This document shows, piece after piece, positions 1-6,274 of a DNA stretch of 12,662 nucleotides; within the stretch, counting starts at the first letter, position 1; every line of letters begins with the position of its first letter. The stretch comes from DRTC01 sp964521025 (GTDB lineage: Bacteria; Cloacimonadota; Cloacimonadia; Cloacimonadales; TCS61): assembly GCA_964521025.1 (NCBI GenBank), contig CAZFPK010000079.1, positions 1 through 12,662 of the forward strand, read 5' to 3'. Under the pieces are notes generated by a model that saw only the letters and a program-made list of their open reading frames with translations, ran no database searches and was not told where the DNA came from. Position numbers and translations under genes: made by a program.

Positions 1-89
1 ATTCCTGTCAAATTACACCTTAATGCTCTGTCCTAATTTGCTAATCCATTATAATCCATAATAAAAAAGCGATCGATACAGGTGGTGGT

Positions 90-2105
90 TTGGTTCGAGA
101 ACATGCCCGCGATGTTCCGGAATGGGAATTTGTCGTTAATCCGACCAACCTGATCACGACTTATTACGATTATATGCCGGGAAGTTATAACAGTCTTCCT
201 GTTCGCGTACAGCCTGCTGTATCCGAACCATTCGGTTATCCTGCCGGTGGCGTTTATATTCTTTTTCACACGCGCGAAACATCCGCCGCAGATAGAAGAG
301 AATACTACAGTTATGTCGATCAGCAAGGAAATATATTAACAACATCTCCGATCAGCACTACACCAATGTGGGAAGGTTACGGTGGCATTGACATCGACCC
401 GGTTACGGCAGACCCGTTTATTTCATATCATATTAATTTTGGAACTCTCGATGCAACCGTCCTGTTTTCTTATGACCTTTATCATATGCTTGGAGCATCC
501 GGTCTCTGGCGGGAAACATTTCCTGTGATCGAGAACAGCGAACTTGAGACTCCTTATCCTGATGATAGTTTCTGCTGGCCCTACACTTTTATCGGACCAT
601 CTCCGCTCGAAAATTATCGCAGGATTTATATTTATGCCAATAATTACCAAGGACACGGAGCAGATGGTTATCCATCGGAAAATGTATTGATCGCGATCGC
701 TGATTTTAATACTGCTGACATAGATAATCAATCATCATTAGAATGGACTTATTCAACGATTCCTTTGATGGATGAATGGAACGGAGCAGATACCTGGACA
801 CGACCTTTCAAAGCAGGTGCTGTTTCTAATGATGGAAAGATCGCTTTTATGGGTTACCTGGTCGGTGATGACGAGCAATATAATGATAGGATTTTTGTCT
901 TTCTCAATGATAATTACGGAGATGGAGAATATACTTTTTATTCACAGGATTTACGATTTTGGATCGATAATCCCATGAACCAGCAAGGAACGGAATATAC
1001 TTTTACGAATGATAACGGAAATCCCTACAATCTTTATTTTGGGATGATCCATGCCGGACATATGAATGCTGTGTTTACCGATAATGATACAAAGATAAGA
1101 ATAAGCGGTGCCTTGGGATTGCAAGGAGAAGACCCAGACGGAGGTGACGGAGTTTACTGGCCCTATGCGATCTATCCGAAAGAATTCGTATTTGATATTG
1201 CTACTCAGACTTTCAGTTTTTATGATCTGGATTATACAGGGGCAAATCCCGATGACAATATTCCAATGATCCCCTGGGATATCGATGAAGACGGAAATGT
1301 CGATGAATATGATACTGATGGTAATGTTCTCTGGTATAGCGGTTGGCCCATTTATTTTTATGATAATAATACTGCTTTTCATGAAAATGTATTTAAGATA
1401 GTGAAGAATGAGGAAAACGGTTGGCTGGCTGCGGTCTGGCACGACGGGTTAAATTCAAAATTGGCAAATGCCGGAGAAGAAGGATATGAAGATTGGCTCG
1501 AAGTTCCGGAAATAGCGATTTCAGTTTCTTCGGATAATGGTGCAAACTGGAGCGATCCGATTTTTATGAACGCCATCGATACTCCCGAACTTATCGATAT
1601 GATCCCGATCTATGTTTATCCGGGAGATGAGATCGAGGATCTGGGAGATAATCACGGCAGGCTTCATCTCTTCTTCCTCGATGATTACAGTTATGGTTCT
1701 TCCATCCATGGTTTTGGTTTAAATAACGGCGGCATGCTGAATTATGCAGCGATCGATATCGAATTTCAGGAAACTACTGTTGGTGAAGCAGAAATTAATG
1801 AAGCTCCATTTATACTCTACAATAATTACCCGAATCCGTTCATGTCCGAGACGACGATTTCTTTTAATTTAACCACAGAGAACACGGAGCGAAGTCCGGC
1901 TTTTGACGGAAGCACAGAGATTTTAATCTACAATATCAAAGGACAGAAAGTGAAAACTATTTCTGTCTTCCCGAGCGGAGTCGAAGGATCGATTGTGTGG
2001 GATGGAAAAGATGATCTGAATCGTGAGGTTAGTTCCGGGATCTATTTCTATCGCTTGCAGGTTGGGGAAAGGTCGATGACGAAACGGATGATAATCGTGA
2101 GGTAA
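90..2105 (+). CDS. Large secreted protein with Asp-box, EF-hand-like loop and C-terminal type IX (Por-type) sorting domain; 5' end probably missing
   Basis: I do not recognise the overall family. The protein is at least 671 residues, rich in Asp, Tyr, Asn and Gly like extracellular beta-rich proteins. Residues 480-487 (SSDNGANW) fit the Asp-box/BNR pattern SxDxGxxW of beta-propellers. Residues 397-408 (DIDEDGNVDEYD) fit a calcium-binding EF-hand loop (D1, D3, D5, G6, V8, D12). From residue 578 (NNYPNPF) to the end is a T9SS type A-like sorting domain: PNPF turn, an IYNIKGQKVKTI strand, a VWDGKDD turn, SSGIYFYRL and a basic MTKRMIIVR tail. In T9SS bacteria such tails direct outer-membrane export and surface attachment. 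No signal peptide is present. The TTG start at 90 is only the first possible initiator; the frame stays open back to a stop at 42-44, and residues just upstream (KKAIDTGGG) already look like mature protein. All frames before about 60 are stopped. So this is probably a 5'-truncated gene or one whose N-terminus was replaced. A terminator follows 6 bases after the stop. Coding is certain; start and function are not. Confidence 0.8.
   Translation: MVREHARDVPEWEFVVNPTNLITTYYDYMPGSYNSLPVRVQPAVSEPFGYPAGGVYILFHTRETSAADRREYYSYVDQQGNILTTSPISTTPMWEGYGGIDIDPVTADPFISYHINFGTLDATVLFSYDLYHMLGASGLWRETFPVIENSELETPYPDDSFCWPYTFIGPSPLENYRRIYIYANNYQGHGADGYPSENVLIAIADFNTADIDNQSSLEWTYSTIPLMDEWNGADTWTRPFKAGAVSNDGKIAFMGYLVGDDEQYNDRIFVFLNDNYGDGEYTFYSQDLRFWIDNPMNQQGTEYTFTNDNGNPYNLYFGMIHAGHMNAVFTDNDTKIRISGALGLQGEDPDGGDGVYWPYAIYPKEFVFDIATQTFSFYDLDYTGANPDDNIPMIPWDIDEDGNVDEYDTDGNVLWYSGWPIYFYDNNTAFHENVFKIVKNEENGWLAAVWHDGLNSKLANAGEEGYEDWLEVPEIAISVSSDNGANWSDPIFMNAIDTPELIDMIPIYVYPGDEIEDLGDNHGRLHLFFLDDYSYGSSIHGFGLNNGGMLNYAAIDIEFQETTVGEAEINEAPFILYNNYPNPFMSETTISFNLTTENTERSPAFDGSTEILIYNIKGQKVKTISVFPSGVEGSIVWDGKDDLNREVSSGIYFYRLQVGERSMTKRMIIVR
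1874..1920 (+). repeat. 8-bp direct repeat bounding a 39-bp in-frame insertion in the sorting domain
   Basis: CACAGAGA occurs at 1874-1881 and again at 1913-1920, 39 bases (13 codons) apart. The codons between encode a hydrophilic stretch (NTERSPAFDGSTE) between the ISFNLTT strand and the ILIYNIKG strand of the sorting domain. Deleting one unit gives ISFNLTTEILIYNIKG, the compact form usual for this domain, so the extra 13 residues read as an inserted loop. Seen directly: repeat, spacing and frame. Inferred: insertion or slippage origin. Confidence 0.45.
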
Positions 2106-2111
2106 AAAAAT

Positions 2112-2145
2112 AAACCTTCAAGATTTAAAAACTTGAAGGTTTTAA
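2112..2145. terminator. Bidirectional rho-independent terminator
   Basis: An 11-bp perfect stem (AAACCTTCAAG at 2112-2122 with CTTGAAGGTTT at 2132-2142) has a 9-base loop. Read on the plus strand it follows the sorting-domain gene and runs into TTTTAATTTAT. Read on the minus strand it follows the tRNA and runs into TTTATTTTTTT, an even better U-tract. It can therefore end both convergent transcripts. Confidence 0.88.
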
Positions 2146-2149
2146 TTTA

Positions 2150-2222
2150 TGGGCCCAAGAGGAATCGAACCTCTAACCGTCCGGTTATGAGCCGGAAGCT
2201 CTACCAACTGAGCTATAGGCCC
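2150..2222 (-). tRNA. tRNA with CAU anticodon (elongator Met or lysidine-type Ile2)
   Basis: The reverse complement folds into a complete cloverleaf of 73 bases. The acceptor GGGCCTA pairs with TGGGCCC (one G-U pair). The D-arm is GCTC/GAGC with AGTTGGTA in the loop. The anticodon stem is TCCGG/CCGGA around loop CTCATAA (anticodon CAU), and the T-arm is AGAGG-TTCGATT-CCTCT. The discriminator base is A and no CCA is encoded. With a CAU anticodon it is either elongator tRNA-Met or tRNA-Ile2, whose C34 TilS converts to lysidine. The 1-72 G-C pair argues against initiator Met. I cannot decide between the two by eye. It is the last member of a minus-strand locus, downstream of two decayed copies, and ends at the terminator at 2112-2145. 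Confidence 0.93.
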
Positions 2223-2250
2223 CACTTCTTTAAAAATACAAAAAAAATTT

Positions 2251-2320
2251 GAGGAATCGAACCTCTATCCGGCAGCTGCCGGATATGAGCCGGAAGCTCT
2301 ACCAACTGAGCTATAAGCCC
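2251..2320 (-). pseudogene. Decayed CAU tRNA copy 1 with internal palindrome and no 3' acceptor strand
   Basis: From its 5' end (2320) this matches the neighbouring tRNA almost exactly through acceptor 5' strand (GGGCTTA), D-arm and CAU anticodon loop (CTCATAT, base 38 changed). The anticodon-stem 3' side and variable loop are then replaced by a perfect palindrome. The T-arm returns (AGAGG, TTCGATT, CCTC), but the 3' acceptor strand is absent; the sequence runs instead into AAATTTTTTTT. It cannot form an acceptor stem, so it cannot be a working tRNA in the normal way. It is either a relic of tandem duplication or a tRNA-like RNA. Confidence 0.8.
2266..2285. repeat. 20-bp perfect palindrome inside tRNA-like copy 1
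   Basis: TATCCGGCAGCTGCCGGATA is its own reverse complement over all 20 bases. It replaces the 12 bases that in the intact tRNA form the 3' anticodon stem and variable loop, and it is much more GC-rich than its surroundings. In DNA it is a two-fold symmetric site; in RNA it could form a hairpin or mediate dimerisation. Confidence 0.9.
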
Positions 2321-2349
2321 CACATCTTAAAAAATACAAAAAACATTTC

Positions 2350-2418
2350 AGGAATCGAACCTCTGTCCGGCAGCTGCCGGATATGAGCCGGAAGCTCTAC
2401 CAACTGAGCTATAAGCCC
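2350..2418 (-). pseudogene. Decayed CAU tRNA copy 2 with the same palindrome and no 3' acceptor strand
   Basis: A second tRNA-like unit lies 98 bases from copy 1 and is nearly identical to it: same acceptor 5' strand (GGGCTTA), D-arm, CTCATAT loop and palindrome core. The T-stem is more damaged (AGAGG against CCTGA), and the 3' acceptor strand is again missing, replaced by AAATGTTTTTTGTATTTTTT. Sharing the palindrome and the loop change with copy 1 means the two were duplicated from each other after the palindrome arose. It is the unit nearest the promoter. Confidence 0.8.
2366..2381. repeat. 16-bp perfect palindrome inside tRNA-like copy 2
   Basis: TCCGGCAGCTGCCGGA is perfectly self-complementary. 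It is the same core as in the neighbouring unit, two base pairs shorter per copy because the flanking A has become G (GTCC instead of ATCC), which would still pair as G-U in RNA. Confidence 0.85.
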
Positions 2419-2440
2419 CCTCTGAAATTTATAAAATCGT

Positions 2441-2469
2441 TAAAACTATTTTGCTGTTTTTACTGTCAA
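2441..2469 (-). promoter_or_regulatory. Candidate sigma-70 promoter of the tRNA locus
   Basis: On the minus strand a perfect -35 TTGACA lies at 2464-2469. The -10 is poor: TAGTTT at 2443-2448 with a 15-base spacer, or GTTTTA at 2441-2446 with 17. The 14-base context CTTGACAGTAAAAA is identical to that at the rpsU promoter. An extended -10-like TGTATAGT at 2511-2518, about 50 bases further upstream, is an alternative start. Either would make transcripts crossing both decayed copies before the intact tRNA. Confidence 0.5.
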
Positions 2470-2645
2470 GGATTTCCTCTTCAGACGAGTTCTATAACTG
2501 AATAGTCCGAACTATACACAAATTTAATACAATAATAAACATTCCCACCCAGGAGTGTAAGATGAAAAAATCCAGAGTGTTGAACCAAGAAACTCCTTTT
2601 CTATTTAAAAAGACCATGTCTGGTTTGACCGACGGTTTGGTTGAG

Positions 2646-4385
2646 TTATTTAACATTGAAATTTTCGATAAATTTCATCAAAATATTACTCCTGGTTGGA
2701 TGTCGAAGTTTTCGCAGAGCTTTATCTTCAATTTGTCGAATTCGTTCTCTGGTTACATTGAAAATATTTCCTACTTCTTCCAGAGTTCTGTGATATCCGT
2801 CATCGATACCAAAACGGAGACGGATCACTCTTTCCTCTCTGGGTGTTAAAGTTTGCAGGATCTCATCGACCTGTTTTTTCAGTAAGGTTCTTTCTGCCAT
2901 TCTTTCAGGAGAAATTGTTCCTTTATCCTCGATGAAATCTCCCAACATGCTGTCTTCATCGTCATGCCCGATCGGCTTATCAAGAGAAACAGGTTCTTTG
3001 GTGATAGCCAGGATACTCTTAACTTTATCAATAGGAAGATCAAGTTTATTGGCAATTTCTTCAGGATACGGCTCTCTTCCGAGTTCCTGGAGTAGTTTCC
3101 TGCTCGCTCTCTTAACTTTATTGATCGATTCGATCATATGAACCGGAATTCGAATAGTTCTTGCCTGGTCTGCAATGGCTCTTGTTATTGCCTGCCGGAT
3201 CCACCAGGTTGCATATGTACTGAACTTGAATCCTTTCCGATAATCGTATTTTTCAACAGCACGCATCAAACCTGTATTTCCCTCCTGGATCAAATCCAGG
3301 AAATCGAGTCCGCGATTATTATACCGTTTCGCAATGCTGACAACCAACCTGACATTTGCCTCAATCATATCATTTTTGGAGCGTTCTTTCATCTTTTCGC
3401 CGCGGTCGATCTCACCGAGGAGATAAATCATTTCAGCGGCTGTCATCTTGGTTTCCAGTTCAACTCTACGGATTTTTCTACGCGCGTTTTTTATTTTCCT
3501 GAGAGTCTCGATAAACACGGTAGGTTCAACATTTGTTTCTTTATGAACCAATTTATATTCTTCATCAGACTTATTTGCTTTTCTACCATAAGTGCAGATC
3601 TCATCGATGGAAAATCTACGAATTCTGGATAGTTGTTTGATCGTCTTCTGGCTGTCATTTATTCTATCAACCAGGCTTCTGATCCTGTAAACCATTCTTT
3701 TTAAAAGTTTTTCATTGTAGGTTAAACGATTGAATATCGCATATATCTTGACTCTTTTTTTATCGACTTCTTCCTGGTTCAGGACATGTCCTGTCTCATC
3801 ATATTCGCTGTTATCGAGGATCTCACCGATCTCTTCAAAATAAGTTCTGACCTCTTTGATAACCATGGAAAATTCATTGATTAATCTTGATTCCTGCGAT
3901 TTATCTACCCAGCTACCATATTCGACTTTGAAAATTTGATCGACTTTTACTCTTTTTTCATTATACCTGTGAAAAAAGTTTTCCATTTCACGCAAAGTAC
4001 TTCCCGACATGAAAATATATTTATTGATGTATCTCTGACCGCTTTCGATCTTTTTAGCAACTCGGACTTCACCTTCTCTATCTAATAAGGGAACTCTTCC
4101 CATTTCTTTGAGATACATCCTGACCGGATCGTCATAATACCTCTTGATCTTGAATTTTTTCGGTGCTTTCCTCTTGATCGATACTTTTTTCTTGGTTACC
4201 CTCTTATGGGTTTCATCGATCAGGACAATTCCCGAATCCGTTATATGAGTAATGATCTCCTCGATTTTATCGAGAAAAATAGGACTACTCGGTAAAATAT
4301 TATTGATCTGGTTAAATGTCAGCAGGTCATTATTTTTTTTCCCGAGTTCGACCAGTTTGGTTAAACATTCATTATAACTAAGCAT
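2646..4385 (-). CDS. rpoD: RNA polymerase primary sigma factor (sigma-70, RpoD/SigA)
   Basis: This is the housekeeping sigma factor that brings core RNA polymerase to -35/-10 promoters. The 579 residues show the full set of regions: 1.1 (about 5-60), 1.2 (DDPVRMYLKEMG, about 85-96), a long non-conserved insert (about 118-330) typical of Gram-negative RpoD, region 2 (342-419, with ATWWIRQAITRAI in 2.3-2.4, which melts and reads the -10), region 3, and region 4 (513-579) with the helix-turn-helix VTRERIRQIEDKALRKLR that reads TTGACA. I chose ATG 4385 rather than GTG 4391 because AAGGAG (4391-4396) lies five bases before the ATG but directly abuts the GTG. That SD overlaps the dnaG stop codon, nine bases separate the genes, and translation is likely coupled. 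It is the last gene of the cluster. Downstream I see only a weak hairpin (ACCA-GACA-TGGT then C and T5) as a possible terminator. Confidence 0.97.
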   Translation of the reverse strand: MLSYNECLTKLVELGKKNNDLLTFNQINNILPSSPIFLDKIEEIITHITDSGIVLIDETHKRVTKKKVSIKRKAPKKFKIKRYYDDPVRMYLKEMGRVPLLDREGEVRVAKKIESGQRYINKYIFMSGSTLREMENFFHRYNEKRVKVDQIFKVEYGSWVDKSQESRLINEFSMVIKEVRTYFEEIGEILDNSEYDETGHVLNQEEVDKKRVKIYAIFNRLTYNEKLLKRMVYRIRSLVDRINDSQKTIKQLSRIRRFSIDEICTYGRKANKSDEEYKLVHKETNVEPTVFIETLRKIKNARRKIRRVELETKMTAAEMIYLLGEIDRGEKMKERSKNDMIEANVRLVVSIAKRYNNRGLDFLDLIQEGNTGLMRAVEKYDYRKGFKFSTYATWWIRQAITRAIADQARTIRIPVHMIESINKVKRASRKLLQELGREPYPEEIANKLDLPIDKVKSILAITKEPVSLDKPIGHDDEDSMLGDFIEDKGTISPERMAERTLLKKQVDEILQTLTPREERVIRLRFGIDDGYHRTLEEVGNIFNVTRERIRQIEDKALRKLRHPTRSNILMKFIENFNVK

Positions 4386-4394
4386 TAACACTCC

Positions 4395-6104
4395 TTAATA
4401 TAATGTTTTTCTAACGACTTTTTTATTAATATCAAGAATTTTCATTTTCAGTTCGCTTTTTTTCTTAAATAGTTCTTCGAAGTCTTTTCCACTGTGGATC
4501 TTATTATTTATTTTTTTCAGTTCATCCTGGTATTTTCTTAATTTTACTGTTTTGATAATCTCATCAGGATCGATTTTGGGAACATCTTCCATCAGCAATT
4601 CCGCTAAAGTTTTTTGGATGATCTCATCCTTGATAATATCCAGCAGCCCGGCAACTTGTTTTACATTTTCAATATGTTCCTCGATCTGCTCATAGATTTT
4701 TCTATAAATTCCTGATAAAAAATAATCCGAATTCAGTTGTTCAGCAACTTTTTTATAATAAGATTTTTCATTTAAAATGATTTTCAAAAGGTCTCGTTCT
4801 TCCTGGAATTTGGAAATTTCGATTCTCTCTTCTTTTTTGATCTTCTGAAAAGACTTTTTTCTTCTCCTGGAAAGAATGGAATGTACTGAAATTTTAAAGG
4901 TTTCGGCAATTTCCTTAGCAAATAGTTCGCGGGAAATCTCATCGCCAATATCATCCAGAACCTCGAATAACAGTTCCAATTTCGCTTTCTGATCGAGACC
5001 GAGATGTTTGTCTTCAAAGATGAATAAAGGTAGTTTTTTTGCTTTCCTGATCTTTTCTTCCAGAGCTTCAATTCCTTTTTTGAGGAGGAAACTATCCGGG
5101 TCATCTGCGAGCGGCAGTTCGATTATTTTTGCATTTGCTCCTTTTTTGAGGACATTCGAGGCTGCCCTGATCGCTGCTTTTCTGCCTGCCTTATCTCCGT
5201 CGTATAAGATATAAAAATTATTCGTGTACCTGTTCAATACATATACTTGAGAATCTGTCAGGGAGGTGCCGAGAGAAGCAACGGAATTGGTGAAACCTTT
5301 TTCATAAAGACGCAGGAAATCCAGGTAACCTTCGGAAACGAGAGCAAAATCTTTTTTGGAAATTTCATAACGAGTCAGGAACAGTCCGTATAATTCATTT
5401 CCTTTAGTATAGATTTCCGTTGTCGGTGAATTTATATATTTTCCACCGGATTGGTCGGTTGTTAAAGTTCGTCCTCCAAAAGCAACGATTTTTCCATTCA
5501 CGGAATGGATCGGGAACATCAGACGATTCCGGAAAATATCATAAATTCCTTTCTCATTTTCTCCAAATAGACCTGTTTTGAGTAAAATTTTCTCATTGAT
5601 ACTATTTTTTATCAGGTAATTCTTTAGTCCTGCAAAACTGTCCAGGGCATAACCGATCTCAAATTTCTTAATGGTATCCGAAGATAAGTTTCTTTTGAGG
5701 AGATACTCTTTGGCAGATTTCCCGAATTTCTCCAGGTTTTCCCTGAAATGATGATTGGATAAATTATAGATCTTGTAGATCAGGTCCTTCCGTGTTTGTT
5801 TCTTTTTATCGACTTGTGTTTCTTTCAGTGGAATTCCCGCTCTGTGTGCGAGTTTTTTCAAAGCTTCAAAAAAAGAGAGTTTTTCATAATCCCGGACAAA
5901 TGTGATTACATTTCCTGCTTTTCCGCAACCGAAACATTTGAATATCTGCTTTTTCTCGCTCACCATAAAGGATGGAGTTTTTTCATCATGGAACGGACAA
6001 CGGGCTTTGTAATTACTTCCCGATCTTTTAAGAGGAAAATAACTGCCGATCACATCGACAATATTATTGTGTTCGAGAATGCTGTCTATTTGAGATTGCT
6101 CCAT
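4395..6104 (-). CDS. dnaG: DNA primase DnaG
   Basis: DnaG lays down RNA primers for lagging-strand and origin synthesis, working with the replicative helicase. The 569-residue length is normal. The N-terminal CHC2 zinc-binding domain has ligands C36, H39, C57 and C60 (CPFHDEKTPSF and KCFGCGKAGN). The RNA polymerase core follows, with a TOPRIM fold carrying catalytic E258 (SEGYLD) and metal-binding D302/D304 (YDGDKAG), and a later acidic motif DDPDS (334-338). The C-terminal part is helical and lysine-rich, as expected for the helicase-binding domain. Its own ribosome site is poor: GGGAAATAAGTA precedes the ATG. A nine-codon mini-ORF with a good SD ends two codons upstream in the same frame, suggesting reinitiation. 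rpoD follows after nine bases. The 170-base gap to mutS2 shows a small hairpin (6233-6248) but no promoter I can defend. Confidence 0.97.
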   Translation of the reverse strand: MEQSQIDSILEHNNIVDVIGSYFPLKRSGSNYKARCPFHDEKTPSFMVSEKKQIFKCFGCGKAGNVITFVRDYEKLSFFEALKKLAHRAGIPLKETQVDKKKQTRKDLIYKIYNLSNHHFRENLEKFGKSAKEYLLKRNLSSDTIKKFEIGYALDSFAGLKNYLIKNSINEKILLKTGLFGENEKGIYDIFRNRLMFPIHSVNGKIVAFGGRTLTTDQSGGKYINSPTTEIYTKGNELYGLFLTRYEISKKDFALVSEGYLDFLRLYEKGFTNSVASLGTSLTDSQVYVLNRYTNNFYILYDGDKAGRKAAIRAASNVLKKGANAKIIELPLADDPDSFLLKKGIEALEEKIRKAKKLPLFIFEDKHLGLDQKAKLELLFEVLDDIGDEISRELFAKEIAETFKISVHSILSRRRKKSFQKIKKEERIEISKFQEERDLLKIILNEKSYYKKVAEQLNSDYFLSGIYRKIYEQIEEHIENVKQVAGLLDIIKDEIIQKTLAELLMEDVPKIDPDEIIKTVKLRKYQDELKKINNKIHSGKDFEELFKKKSELKMKILDINKKVVRKTLY

Positions 6105-6107
6105 TAC

Positions 6108-6137
6108 TTATTTCCCATTTCCCAGAACCTTCATCAT
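6108..6137 (-). other. Possible nine-codon leader mini-ORF before dnaG
   Basis: On the minus strand AAGGAA (6144-6149) lies six bases before ATG ATG at 6137. The frame reads MMKVLGNGK and ends in TAA at 6108-6110. It is in frame with dnaG, whose ATG (6104) comes two codons later. The SD and spacing are better than those of dnaG itself. It could load ribosomes that reinitiate on dnaG and so set a low primase level. It is short enough to be chance. Confidence 0.3.
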
Positions 6138-6274
6138 TGGAAATTCCTTGTTCGGTACCGTATCCGGCTTTTAAACAGATTGGATATTTACAATCCTTTT
6201 GCATTCATTGCTTCTTTTGAAGTGAATAACTATCGGAATAAATTCCGAACTACAATATGTTATTGCGAGAAAAA

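Noticed and set aside
951..1442. Minus-strand ORF of 163 codons inside the sorting-domain gene
   Set aside because: It is antisense to a clearly coding frame, rich in Ile as expected from reversed Asp/Asn codons, and has no recognisable domain.
2161..2420. Short tandem repeats considered as a CRISPR array
   Set aside because: The repeats are tRNA-derived, about 70 bases long, with similar T/A-rich spacers; only three units and no cas genes.
2150..2420. Integration (att) site of a mobile element at the tRNA
   Set aside because: Integrases typically duplicate the tRNA 3' end. Here the 3' end is what the copies lack, and no integrase or element genes are nearby.
3138..3632. Plus-strand ORF of 164 codons opposite rpoD
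   Set aside because: The rpoD frame on the other strand has unambiguous sigma-70 regions; this is its shadow.
6233..6248. Hairpin TCGGAA-TTTA-TTCCGA as mutS2 terminator
   Set aside because: Only six base pairs, half of them A-T, and no T-tract follows on the minus strand.
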